This document shows positions 1-7,441 of a stretch of DNA of 64,000 nucleotides, piece by piece. Origin of the DNA: Collinsella sp. (GTDB lineage Bacteria > Actinomycetota > Coriobacteriia > Coriobacteriales > Coriobacteriaceae). How positions within the stretch are numbered: position 1 is the stretch's first letter; every line of letters starts with the position of its first letter. The DNA lies in assembly GCA_019414265.1 (NCBI GenBank), contig DXMJ01000002.1, positions 65,573 to 129,572 on the forward strand, read 5' to 3'. The position numbers and the translations under genes are program-made. The notes under the pieces were generated by a model. The model saw nothing but the letters and a program-made list of their open reading frames with translations. It ran no database searches and was not told the DNA's origin.

Positions 1-156
1 CATGGTACTCACGAGGAAGGCTGCGGTTGCGGCGAGCATGGCGACGATCACGAGTGCGGTTGTGGCCACCACCACGACGAGGGCCACGAGTGCTGCGGCG
101 GCCACGGCCATGACGACAGCCACGAGTGCTGCTGCGGCCACCATCACGAGGAGTAA
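1..156 (+). CDS. C-terminal tail of a SlyD-like metal-binding peptidyl-prolyl isomerase (partial)
   Basis: Frame 1 is open from the first base to TAA at 154-156 and gives 51 residues that are almost only His, Cys, Gly, Asp and Glu, with CGCGEHG, CGCGHHH, HECCGGHGHD and HECCCGHHH clusters. FKBP-type SlyD chaperones end in such nickel-binding tails, and the CCGGHGHD stretch resembles the tail of E. coli SlyD. SlyD folds proteins and hands nickel to hydrogenase and urease maturation. The catalytic FKBP domain lies outside the window, so a HypB-like or other metal-storage tail remains possible. The next gene starts six bases downstream. Confidence 0.6.
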   Translation, partial: HGTHEEGCGCGEHGDDHECGCGHHHDEGHECCGGHGHDDSHECCCGHHHEE

Positions 157-161
157 CGCCC

Positions 162-590
162 ATGAGCTGGACGTTCGTGGTGCTTGCGCTGGCGCTCTTT
201 CTCTTTGCGATCTACATCGGTTTTTTGTGCGGCCAGTGGGCGTGCGAAAAGCGCGTGATCACCAAGCGCGACTACTGGATTGCCAACTTTGCGGGTGCGG
301 TGGCAGTCGTCCTGCTGACCTGGGTGTTCTCGCTGTTCCCGCTGGTGCAGTTTGCGCCGATCGGCTGGCTCGGCGGCTTTATCGCCGGCCTTAAGATGAG
401 CTTTGGCGAGTCCGTCGGTCCGTGGCGCAAGCACGACGAGGTCTTTAACGTCAACAAGGCTCACCGTGCCGCCGCCGACGCGGGCGACGCCGAGGAACGC
501 CGCCGTGCGCGTCGCAATGGCGCGGCCGATCGACAGCTCATCTCGGTCACCGATGACAGCAAGGGTGCTGGCAAGCACGCTAAGAAATAG
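162..590 (+). CDS. Small membrane protein of unknown function
   Basis: 142 residues from the ATG at 162, six bases after the preceding stop, which suggests translational coupling. Two hydrophobic segments are visible, roughly residues 3-25 and 40-65, separated by a short basic loop with CEKRVITKRDYW. The last 70 residues are polar, very rich in Ala, Arg and Asp, and end in a lysine-rich tail, presumably cytoplasmic. I do not recognise a family. A start at 126 is possible, but it would overlap the His/Cys-rich coding tail upstream. The HEAT-repeat gene follows after 15 bases, so these probably form one operon. Confidence 0.7.
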   Translation: MSWTFVVLALALFLFAIYIGFLCGQWACEKRVITKRDYWIANFAGAVAVVLLTWVFSLFPLVQFAPIGWLGGFIAGLKMSFGESVGPWRKHDEVFNVNKAHRAAADAGDAEERRRARRNGAADRQLISVTDDSKGAGKHAKK

Positions 591-605
591 TAAGAAGAGG
601 TAACT

Positions 606-1304
606 ATGGCAGAAAACAAAGACGAACAGCTCGCCGACGAGGAGCTGGCACAGCTTCAGCTGGCAGAGGAGAACGAGAACGCCGTCGACCGTCTGGTCAA
701 GGAACTCGGCTGCCCCACGCGCCGCATCCGCCAGTTTGCCGCCCGCGTGCTGCACCTGCTTGCCGAGCGCGATCCGCAGCGCGTCGTGCCCTGCGTGCCC
801 GCGCTGATCGAGGCGCTCGACCGCCCCGAGGCTCAGACCCGCTGGGAGGCCCTCGATGCCCTGACGGCGCTCGCCACCACCTGCCCCGAGCAGCTGGGCG
901 ATGCCTTTGAGGGTGCCGAGACCGCACTGTTCGACGAGATCTCCTCCACGCTGCGCTATGCTGCCTTCCGCCTGCTGTGCGTGTGGGGCGCCACGAGCGT
1001 CGAGCGTTCGCGCGAGGCTTGGCCCATCCTGGACGAGGCCATCCAGTGCTACCACGGCGACCTCGAGTATCGCGACATGCTCGGTTGCCTGTACGAGTTT
1101 GGCCAGGGCGAGATTGACGCCGAGGTTGCCGAGAAGCTTGCGCTGCGCCTTAAGTTCGATGCCGAGAACGGTAAGGGCAGCTATCTCAAGGCCCGTTCGA
1201 GCGAGATTTGCGAAATGCTTGTTAAACGTTTTGGCCTGGATCTCTCCAAAAAGAAGAAGCGTGCTAGCGTTAAAAAATCTGACGACGCCGAAGACGAGGA
1301 GTAA
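606..1304 (+). CDS. HEAT-repeat protein
   Basis: 232 residues; the start at 606 has AGAAGAGG just upstream. After an acidic N-terminus (residues 1-25), the protein has helical-hairpin repeats: KELGCPTRRIRQFAARVLHLLAE, VPALIEALDRPEAQTRWEALDAL and a third, more degenerate copy near residues 105-150. The leucine/alanine spacing is that of HEAT-type solenoids, which act as protein-binding scaffolds. The C-terminus has a KKKKRASVKK cluster followed by an acidic tail. Isocitrate dehydrogenase starts six bases after its stop, so the two are probably cotranscribed. No enzymatic motif is visible and the partner cannot be told from sequence. Confidence 0.78.
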   Translation: MAENKDEQLADEELAQLQLAEENENAVDRLVKELGCPTRRIRQFAARVLHLLAERDPQRVVPCVPALIEALDRPEAQTRWEALDALTALATTCPEQLGDAFEGAETALFDEISSTLRYAAFRLLCVWGATSVERSREAWPILDEAIQCYHGDLEYRDMLGCLYEFGQGEIDAEVAEKLALRLKFDAENGKGSYLKARSSEICEMLVKRFGLDLSKKKKRASVKKSDDAEDEE

Positions 1305-1310
1305 CAGATT

Positions 1311-2396
1311 ATGGCGCACGATGTAGTCCTGATTCCCGGTGACGGTATCGGTCCCGAGATTACGCAGGCCATGCGCCGCGTGGTCGAGGCTGCCGGTGTC
1401 CAGATCAATTGGAACGTCCAGGAGGCCGGTGCCGGCGTCATGGACGAGTTTGGCACGCCGTTGCCCCAGCACGTGCTCGATGCGGTCGCTGAGACCAAGG
1501 TTGCCATCAAGGGCCCCATCACCACGCCGGTCGGCACGGGTTTCCGCAGCGTCAACGTGGCCCTGCGCAAGCATTTTGACCTGTACGCCTGCGTGCGCCC
1601 CTGCCTGTCGCAGCCGGGTGACGGCTCGCGCTTCCGCGACGTCGACCTGGTCATCGTGCGCGAGAACACCGAGGACCTCTACGCCGGCATCGAGTTCGAT
1701 GAAGGTGCTGCCGAGGTCGAGGAGCTCTCGCAGCTTGTCGAGCGCTCGGGTCAGAAGACCTTCGCCGCTGATTCCGCCATCTCAATTAAGCCGATCTCCA
1801 TCGCCAAGAGCCGCCGTATTGTGGAGTATGCCTTTGAGTATGCCCGCCGCTGCGGCCGCAAAAAGGTGACGGCCGTGCACAAGGCCAACATCATGAAGGC
1901 GACCGACGGCCTGTTCCTGCGCGTGGCACGCGAGGTGGCCGCCAACTATCCCGATATCGAGTTCAACGACAAGATTGTCGACGCCACCTGCATGGGCCTG
2001 GTCCAGAACCCCAACGACTTCGATGTTCTGGTGCTGCCCAACCTGTACGGCGACATCGTGAGCGACCTGTGCGCCGGCCTGGTAGGCGGCTTAGGCATGG
2101 CCCCCGGCTCCAACATCGGTGCTGACTGCGCCATCTTCGAGGCAACGCACGGCTCCGCGCCCGATATCGCTGGCCAGGATATCGCCAACCCCACGGCCGA
2201 GATCCTCTCTGCTGCGATGATGCTCGATCACCTGGGCGAGAACGACGCTGCCAATCGCATTCGCGCCGCCGTCTCTGCCACGCTCGACGAGGGCGAGCAG
2301 GTTACCGGTGACGTGCGTCGTGCCCAGACCGGCTCCGTCGAGGGCGCCGTGGGCACGCAGGCCTTTGCCGATGCCGTTATCGCGCACCTGGCCTAA
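1311..2396 (+). CDS. icd: NAD-dependent isocitrate dehydrogenase (IDH3-like)
   Basis: 361 residues, the usual length of short NAD-type isocitrate/isopropylmalate dehydrogenases. It starts with the LIPGDGIGPEIT nucleotide-fold motif. The substrate loop TPVGTGFRSVNVALRK, the RENTEDLYAGIE stretch, TAVHKANIMKATDGLF, the metal-binding PNLYGDIVSDLCAGLVGGLG and the cofactor loop HGSAPDIAG all match mitochondrial IDH3 alpha better than LeuB. It should oxidise isocitrate to 2-oxoglutarate in the cytoplasm and feed glutamate synthesis in a fermenter with an incomplete TCA cycle. Homoisocitrate or isopropylmalate activity is the main alternative, but there are no leu genes nearby. Confidence 0.88.
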   Translation: MAHDVVLIPGDGIGPEITQAMRRVVEAAGVQINWNVQEAGAGVMDEFGTPLPQHVLDAVAETKVAIKGPITTPVGTGFRSVNVALRKHFDLYACVRPCLSQPGDGSRFRDVDLVIVRENTEDLYAGIEFDEGAAEVEELSQLVERSGQKTFAADSAISIKPISIAKSRRIVEYAFEYARRCGRKKVTAVHKANIMKATDGLFLRVAREVAANYPDIEFNDKIVDATCMGLVQNPNDFDVLVLPNLYGDIVSDLCAGLVGGLGMAPGSNIGADCAIFEATHGSAPDIAGQDIANPTAEILSAAMMLDHLGENDAANRIRAAVSATLDEGEQVTGDVRRAQTGSVEGAVGTQAFADAVIAHLA

Positions 2397-2455
2397 GGTA
2401 TGCACGCTGCAAACGCCTAAATAGTACTTAAGTGTTTGCGTATAACCTAAGAATC

Positions 2456-2487
2456 AATACGCCCGGCACTCTGTCGGGCGTATTCTA
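2456..2487 (+). terminator. Hairpin terminator after icd
   Basis: AATACGCCCG at 2456-2465 pairs perfectly with CGGGCGTATT at 2475-2484 around a nine-base loop. The following T content is modest (TTCTATTG), so termination may be partial. Confidence 0.6.
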
Positions 2488-2522
2488 TTGAAGACTATGT
2501 TTCCTAACAAGGAGTAACCGAT

Positions 2523-3608
2523 ATGGGTCTGATTCAAAAGAAGGACGAGAAGGACGAGATCGACGGCATCCAGATCATCGAGCGCGGCGAAGGCCCCGAC
2601 GGTGACGAGGACGAGAAGATCGACCTGGTCACCGGTACGTCTGCCGAGCACATTGCTGCCGGTACGACGGCCGAGGAGGAGGACGCCCGTCTGGAGGCTC
2701 AGATTGCCGCGGATGCCGCTGACGAGGATCTGATGCCCGAGGAGCAGGACGAGGACGACGACTCCGACGTGGATGACCACACTTGCAAGCACAAGAAGAC
2801 GATGATTGCCGCCTTTGTGGTTGCCGTCGTGATTGCTGCCGTGATTGGCTTCTTTATTGGCAATGGTGGTTTTGGCGGCAAGGGTGTCGGCTCGTCGACC
2901 CTGACCGAGGACCAGCTCGATTCGACCGTGGCAAGCTACAGCTACAACGGCAAGAAGAGTGACATCACCGCGCGCGAGGCCATCGAGAGCCAGTACAGCC
3001 TCGACACCGTCAAGGACGACGACGGCAACTATACCGCTCCGTCTGCCGACGTCATCCTGTCCTACGTGCGCAACAAGATCCTGCTCGATGCTGCCGAGGA
3101 CGAGGGCATCACCGTCTCTTCTAAGGAGATGAAGAAATACGCCGAGGATTCCATCGGCACTTCGGACTACAAGACCATGGCCACGCAGTATGGCGTGTCC
3201 AAGGACCAGGCCAAGCAGATCGTCCGCCAGTCCGCGACGCTGCAGAAGCTCTACAAGAAGAAGGTGGGCGATAGCTCCGCAAGCATGCCGACCGCTCCGA
3301 CCGAGCCTGCTGACGGCAACGAGGAGACCGCGAGCAAGGACTACGCCGACTACATCATCAACCTTGCCGGTGACGAGTGGGATAGCGAGAAGGGCACTTG
3401 GAAGGACGCCGACAGCACCTACGCTAAGGCCTTTGCCGACGATGCCTTTACGGCCGATAGCGCTACCTATAAGCAGGCCATGACCGCCTACTACACTGCT
3501 TACCAGCAGTACTCTTCGCAGGCTTCAAGCGCCAGCTCCAAGTGGACCGAGTATGCTAACGGCCTCTACGCCAAGGCCAACATCAGCATCTACGGCCTGT
3601 TTGCGTAA
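2523..3608 (+). CDS. Single-pass membrane protein with SurA-like extracytoplasmic domain
   Basis: 361 residues with a very acidic cytoplasmic N-terminus (residues 1-85), a basic stretch HTCKHKKT, one transmembrane helix at about 94-113, then an extracytoplasmic region. Residues 125-260 (TAREAIESQYSL through SKEMKKYAEDSIG to QAKQIVRQSATLQKLYKKKV) look like the SurA/trigger-factor N-terminal helical chaperone fold, with no clear rotamase domain after it. The C-terminal 80 residues are rich in Ser, Ala and Tyr. It is probably anchored in the membrane with its chaperone-like part outside. The isolated transcription unit is bounded by hairpins on both sides. The chaperone role is inferred from the helical pattern only. 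Confidence 0.7.
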   Translation: MGLIQKKDEKDEIDGIQIIERGEGPDGDEDEKIDLVTGTSAEHIAAGTTAEEEDARLEAQIAADAADEDLMPEEQDEDDDSDVDDHTCKHKKTMIAAFVVAVVIAAVIGFFIGNGGFGGKGVGSSTLTEDQLDSTVASYSYNGKKSDITAREAIESQYSLDTVKDDDGNYTAPSADVILSYVRNKILLDAAEDEGITVSSKEMKKYAEDSIGTSDYKTMATQYGVSKDQAKQIVRQSATLQKLYKKKVGDSSASMPTAPTEPADGNEETASKDYADYIINLAGDEWDSEKGTWKDADSTYAKAFADDAFTADSATYKQAMTAYYTAYQQYSSQASSASSKWTEYANGLYAKANISIYGLFA

Positions 3609-3648
3609 AGATTTGTCTGAGCCACCGAGCTCGTAGCCGAAATATCTG

Positions 3649-3692
3649 AATAGCCCGCTAGAACGGATGTTGTTCTAGCGGGCTATTTGCGT
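3649..3692 (+). terminator. Strong intrinsic terminator
   Basis: Perfect 16-bp stem: 3649-3664 pairs with 3672-3687 around a seven-base loop, followed by TTGCGTTT. It closes the SurA-like gene and separates it from the convergent XRE gene. Confidence 0.85.
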
Positions 3693-3720
3693 TTGGGCGC
3701 TGGTGGCTACATTATGCCTA

Positions 3721-3957
3721 TTAATCTTTAAGCCCAAAGAGGCTATCGGCTTCATCGTCAGGTATGTATTCCAGAACATCGCCCGGTTGGCAGTCGAGTG
3801 CCCGGCATATCGCGTCAAGAGTTGAAAAACGTATGGCAGAAACCTTGCCTGTCTTAATGCGTGACATATTGACCTGGGAGATGCCCACGCGTTCCGCAAG
3901 CTCTTTGGATGAGATCTTGCGTTCGGCGAGCATGCGGTCAAGCCGCAGAATAATCAT
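3721..3957 (-). CDS. Small XRE-family helix-turn-helix regulator (YozG type)
   Basis: 78 residues that are almost entirely one XRE HTH domain: LAERKISSKELAERVGISQVNMSRIKTGKVSAIRFSTLDAICRALDCQPGDVLEYIPD. The length and the closing PGDxLEY motif are typical of the small YozG-like repressors encoded beside DUF2975 membrane proteins. It lies nine bases after the DUF2975 gene on the same strand, so both form one transcript. Inference: it represses its own operon, possibly through the ACGATAA direct repeats upstream of the partner gene around 4648-4662. Confidence 0.85.
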   Translation of the reverse strand: MIILRLDRMLAERKISSKELAERVGISQVNMSRIKTGKVSAIRFSTLDAICRALDCQPGDVLEYIPDDEADSLFGLKD

Positions 3958-3966
3958 GGATTCCCC

Positions 3967-4605
3967 CTAGAGCAACTCGTCATCTTGTTTTTGCAGGATA
4001 CACCCGTACTGGAAGACGCTGGCAATCAGGCTAATAATCAGGCCTGCAAAGACCATAGAGAGGTCGAGGTGCTGGCCGCCAAGCGCATCCGTAAAGTTGC
4101 CGCCAAATCCTGAGAGTATCAGCCCCGTGACTATGGCACCAAGAAGCTTCACAGCAACGCCGCCAATAAGGAACAAATGTCCTATTTGACGTAGTATGCG
4201 GATGCATTCGAGGTCAAAGGGCCTGCCCGCCTTTTCAATGGCGGAGAAAAACTTGTATGCGCTTAGCACGATGGCAAACGCAAGGCATGTCATCATGGCG
4301 CTCCCTATGGCAGTATGACCGTCGTGCGCGACAAGCATAAGAGGGGTGTGTTTATCGGCGCCGACGAGAGCGAGAATTGGCCCTTCGCCAGCCTCAAGCT
4401 CTACGGATTGGAGACAGAACCCTTGGGAGAGGCTAGGCAATATGAGTAGATCGTAGATTGCAATGACTGCGAGGAGTCCCAGAGCGAGCGCCACGGCGGT
4501 GCAGATTGTGGCCCATTTGCAGTAGCGAGTGAGCTTCCTCAGTTTGGCTATTGCCTGTTCACGGTCGATGGCTTCATTCGATTTGGATGCGTTCCAGCGG
4601 ATCAT
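3967..4605 (-). CDS. DUF2975 family membrane protein
   Basis: 212 residues from the ATG at 4605, chosen because GGAGGAG sits six bases upstream; a longer reading to 4620 lacks that spacing. Four hydrophobic segments are visible, around residues 33-56, 93-113, 137-160 and 175-200. The ending SVFQYGCILQKQDDELL is the family signature (FQYGxxLQxxxDE). Such proteins are coded together with a small XRE regulator, as here. The function is unknown; signalling across the membrane to the paired regulator has been suggested. The pair is transcribed away from the PTS operon. Confidence 0.85.
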   Translation of the reverse strand: MIRWNASKSNEAIDREQAIAKLRKLTRYCKWATICTAVALALGLLAVIAIYDLLILPSLSQGFCLQSVELEAGEGPILALVGADKHTPLMLVAHDGHTAIGSAMMTCLAFAIVLSAYKFFSAIEKAGRPFDLECIRILRQIGHLFLIGGVAVKLLGAIVTGLILSGFGGNFTDALGGQHLDLSMVFAGLIISLIASVFQYGCILQKQDDELL

Positions 4606-4643
4606 AGCTCCTCCAACCAATGTCTTGGATGATACTAAATTTT

Positions 4644-4716
4644 ATAACATACTTAACGATAAACGATAAACAATTACAGATTAGAGTAAGTAATGTTTAT
4701 AAGACGAATAGCGAGA
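4644..4716 (-). promoter_or_regulatory. AT-rich promoter region of the DUF2975-XRE pair with ACGATAA repeats
   Basis: The stretch ATACTTAACGATAAACGATAAAC carries two adjacent ACGATAA copies about 45-60 bases upstream of the DUF2975 start, in a much more AT-rich context than the surroundings. It is a plausible autoregulatory site for the XRE protein. The rest of 4720-5070 shows no gene. Confidence 0.4.
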
Positions 4717-4853
4717 GCTTATGGCACATTCAGGGAGTGGGAGTTTGGCGCGCGGGGGATGGACGAGTATTGAAATATCCTGCAACCGCGCAAGTGCTTC
4801 ATCGGGTCTCCCCAATTCATCTAGAAAAACGGCTGCAAACGACTGCAAATAAC

Positions 4854-4883
4854 CGGTGAACGGTCAAAAACTACCGTTCACCG
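4854..4883. promoter_or_regulatory. Perfect 11-bp inverted repeat containing two GTGAACGGT half-sites
   Basis: CGGTGAACGGT (4854-4864) and ACCGTTCACCG (4873-4883) are exact reverse complements with an eight-base spacer. This is the most symmetrical copy of a motif seen near several other sugar operons here. A degenerate second pair follows at 5071-5102. It is probably a protein-binding site in the control region of the PTS operon at 5307. Confidence 0.55.
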
Positions 4884-5154
4884 ATAATTTTTAAACTGGT
4901 TCTAACTGGTATTAAGTCAAAAAGACCAATTCACATATCTTCACAATGACCTGCAATTTTTCTACACGCTATTTTTAGCCGCCCTGCGTTGTTTAGGGAC
5001 AGGAAAAGTTCCGATCTTTTGCCAAAGCATTTCGAAACGGTTTCAAAACCGCAGGTAGAAGTGTTAACGACCGGTAAACGGTCGATTTATCACCGTGAGC
5101 GGTGCAAAAACGTTTTACCGTATGAATCAACGAAAGCGATCTCTTCTGGGGTGA

Positions 5155-5191
5155 TATAGTGACAACAACACGTCACGTGGTTACTACCAGT
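5155..5191 (+). promoter_or_regulatory. Promoter -10 and NagR/DasR-like operator of the amino-sugar PTS operon
   Basis: TATAGT at 5155-5160 could be a -10 box. GTGGTTACTACCAG follows at 5177-5190. Its TGGT-N4-ACCA core is the pattern bound by GntR/UTRA regulators of amino-sugar genes (NagR, DasR). The same TGGTTACTACCAG occurs upstream of agaS at 9471-9483. The nearby GntR gene (8699) is the likely binder. Position and function are inferred. Confidence 0.55.
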
Positions 5192-5306
5192 TTAGAAACC
5201 ACTGGTCTTCAAAGAACGCTTTCTAAGAAGCTTTAAGGGCGAGCGCCCGCTGGCTTCCGAAAATCATCGGACTCAGATTGTACACACCTTCGGAAGGGAT
5301 ATTTGA

Positions 5307-5750
5307 ATGGTTGGCTTTATTCTTACCGGTCATGGACAGTTCGCACCCGGCCTAGCTAGCGCTATCGCTATGGTTGCCGGCGACCAGCCCGCTTTTACCG
5401 TCGTTCCTTTTGAGGGCGACCAGGCTGCTTCCTACGGTGAGGATCTCCGCGCCGCTATTACCGCCATGCGCGAGGAGTGCGATGGCGTGCTCGTCTTTAC
5501 CGACCTGCTTGGCGGCACCCCGTTCAACCAGTCGATGATGATTGCCCAGGATGTCGACAACGTCGAGGTTCTGACTGGCACCAACCTTCCCATGGTTATT
5601 GAGCTTCTGTTCCTCCGCGGCAATGCCACGCTCGCCGAGCTTGGCGAGCAGGCCGTGACCGTTGGCCAGACGGGCGTCACCGCCCAGACGGTCGCATCCG
5701 TTGCCGGCTCCGAGGAAGAGGATATCTTCGGCGACGAGGACGGCATCTAA
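5307..5750 (+). CDS. Mannose-family PTS component EIIA (probable N-acetylgalactosamine/galactosamine)
   Basis: 147 residues. The GHGQFAPGL motif near the N-terminus places the phosphorylated histidine at residue 9, as in EIIA-Man and AgaF. FTDLLGGTPFNQS is the conserved helix-start motif of the family. It accepts phosphate from HPr and passes it to EIIB in the cytoplasm. It is the first gene of a five-gene PTS operon behind a NagR-like operator. The substrate is inferred from the neighbouring agaS and nagA-type genes; mannose-family members for hyaluronate or mucin disaccharides are alternatives. Confidence 0.88.
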   Translation: MVGFILTGHGQFAPGLASAIAMVAGDQPAFTVVPFEGDQAASYGEDLRAAITAMREECDGVLVFTDLLGGTPFNQSMMIAQDVDNVEVLTGTNLPMVIELLFLRGNATLAELGEQAVTVGQTGVTAQTVASVAGSEEEDIFGDEDGI

Positions 5751-6031
5751 TGGCCGATTTCGGAGCCAACGTCCTGAGCTCCTCGGTCGCCCTTTTAGGC
5801 CTGCTTGTCATCATGGGCTTGATTTACACCATCTGGTCGCAAATCAACATGAAGAAGAAGCAGAAGTACTTCAAGGAGCTGCACACCGAGCTCAAGCCGG
5901 GTCAAGAGGTTCTTTTCGCCGGCGGTATCTACGGAACCGTCAAAGGCATCGAAGGCGAGAAGGTCCAGATCAAAGTCCGATCCGGAGCCGTCGTAGATGT
6001 TTCGCGTTACGCGATTCAGGAGATCAAGTAA
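5750..6031 (+). CDS. yajC: YajC-like protein inside the PTS operon
   Basis: 93 residues with one N-terminal membrane helix (about residues 10-30, VALLGLLVIMGLIYTIW), then the YajC signature: MKKKQKYFKELHTELKPGQEVLFAGGIYGTVKGIEGEKVQIKVRSGAVVDVSRYAIQEI. YajC is an accessory part of the SecDF translocation complex. Here its ATG overlaps the EIIA stop by one base (TAATG), and EIIB follows, so it is cotranscribed with sugar transport genes rather than secDF. A yajC within a PTS operon is also known from streptococcal hyaluronate loci. Its role in transport is not known. Confidence 0.85.
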   Translation: MADFGANVLSSSVALLGLLVIMGLIYTIWSQINMKKKQKYFKELHTELKPGQEVLFAGGIYGTVKGIEGEKVQIKVRSGAVVDVSRYAIQEIK

Positions 6032-6067
6032 CTGTCGTCAGCAAATAACGAAAGGAAGCTGATCAAC

Positions 6068-6550
6068 ATGGCAGAACCCAACATTCTTCTTACCCGCATC
6101 GATAACCGACTGGTTCATGGTCAGGTTGCCACCCAGTGGAACTCCACCCTGGGCTCCAACCTCATCCTCGTCGCCAACGACGACGTGGCGTCCAACACCA
6201 TGCGCCAGAACCTCATGAAGATGGCCGCTCCCGCCGGCGTCGCTACGCGTTTCTTCTCTCTGCAGAAGACCATCGACGTCATTGGCAAGGCGAGCCCGCG
6301 CCAGAAGATCTTCATCGTGGCCGAAACACCGGAAGACGTGCTTACGCTCGTCAAGGGCGGTGTGCCTATAAAGAAGGTAAACATCGGCAACATGCACATG
6401 TCGGAAGGAAAGCGCCAAGTCGCCACCTCCGTCGCGGTTAACGACGAGGATGTCGCTGCGTTTAAAGAGCTGCAGGAATTGGGGGTGGAGTTGGAGATCA
6501 GGCGCGTTCCGAGCACGCCTGTTGAGGACACGAGCAAGCTCTTCTCGTAA
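6068..6550 (+). CDS. Mannose-family PTS component EIIB
   Basis: 160 residues, the normal EIIB length. ILLTRIDNRLVHGQVATQW holds the phosphorylated histidine at residue 17, with the usual LVHGQV context. KTIDVIGKASPRQKIFIVAETPEDVLTLVKGGVPIKKVNIGNMH is the conserved second half, close to AgaV/AgaB. It moves phosphate from EIIA to the sugar bound by EIIC/EIID. Compare the orphan copy at 15804, which has Tyr at this position. It is the third gene of the operon, 37 bases after yajC. Confidence 0.9.
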   Translation: MAEPNILLTRIDNRLVHGQVATQWNSTLGSNLILVANDDVASNTMRQNLMKMAAPAGVATRFFSLQKTIDVIGKASPRQKIFIVAETPEDVLTLVKGGVPIKKVNIGNMHMSEGKRQVATSVAVNDEDVAAFKELQELGVELEIRRVPSTPVEDTSKLFS

Positions 6551-6640
6551 TCCTCGTGATCCACGTTGTCAGGAGTGAAACCCTGACGTTCTGTACGTGA
6601 AATCCAAAGTGCGTACATACATTTTGAAAGGAGGAGCAAG

Positions 6641-7441
6641 ATGGAATACTCGATCATCCAGATCGCTCTGGTCTTCGTCGTCACGTTCATCGCGGCAATC
6701 GACCAGTTTGACTTCCTCGAGTCTCTCTATCAGCCCATCGTCACCGGCGCCGTCATCGGTCTTATCCTTGGCGACCTCAACACCGGTCTTCTCGTGGGTG
6801 GTACCTATCAGCTCATGACGATCGGCAACATGCCGATCGGAGGCGCTCAGCCGCCTAACGCCGTCATCGGCGGCATCATGGCAGCCATTCTCGCTATCGC
6901 CACGGGCCTCGAGCCCAACGCGGCAGTCGGCCTCGCCATTCCGTTCGCTCTGCTTGGCCAGCTTGGCGTTACCCTGGTCTTCACGCTTATGTCCCCGCTT
7001 ATGTCCACGGCCGATAACATGGCTCACAACGCGGACACCAAGGGCATCGAGCGCCTGAACTACTTCGCCATGGCTCTGCTCGGCCTGATCTTCGCTGTCG
7101 TCGTCACCCTGTTCTTCATCGCTGGCGCTACCATCGGTCAGACCATCGCTTCTGCCATCCCGACTTGGCTGCAGACCGGTCTCTCCGCTGCAGGCGGCAT
7201 GATGCGCTTTGTCGGCTTCGCCGTCCTGCTCAAGGTTATGATGAACCGCGATATGTGGGGCTTCTTCCTCATGGGCTTTGGCCTCGCGCTCATCACCGTT
7301 GCCAACGATTCGCTGGCAACCCCTGCTCTGCTCATCCTCGCTCTCATCGGCTTCGGCATCGCTTTCTGGGACTTCCAGCAGCAGACCGAGCTGAAGGGTG
7401 CAGCTGTTTCTGACGGAGGTGACTTCGAAGATGGCATCTAA
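6641..7441 (+). CDS. Mannose-family PTS permease subunit EIIC
   Basis: 266 residues of very hydrophobic sequence from an ATG preceded by AAAGGAGGAGC. The family motif FDFLESLYQPIVTGAVIGLILGDLNTGLLVGGTYQLMTIG is at residues 23-63, followed by PIGGAQPPNAVIGGIM. With EIID it forms the membrane channel that binds the sugar. It overlaps the EIID start by 11 bases, a sign of coupled translation. Homologues include AgaW and ManY; the sequence alone does not fix the sugar. Confidence 0.9.
   Translation: MEYSIIQIALVFVVTFIAAIDQFDFLESLYQPIVTGAVIGLILGDLNTGLLVGGTYQLMTIGNMPIGGAQPPNAVIGGIMAAILAIATGLEPNAAVGLAIPFALLGQLGVTLVFTLMSPLMSTADNMAHNADTKGIERLNYFAMALLGLIFAVVVTLFFIAGATIGQTIASAIPTWLQTGLSAAGGMMRFVGFAVLLKVMMNRDMWGFFLMGFGLALITVANDSLATPALLILALIGFGIAFWDFQQQTELKGAAVSDGGDFEDGI

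Noticed and set aside
144..1574. 476-codon minus-strand frame over the first genes
   Set aside because: Opposes the membrane, HEAT-repeat and icd genes; no domain, no ribosome site.
4620..4859. 79-codon frame in the gap before the PTS operon
   Set aside because: No ribosome site, no homology, and it crosses the inverted repeat at 4854. The gap is better read as a control region.
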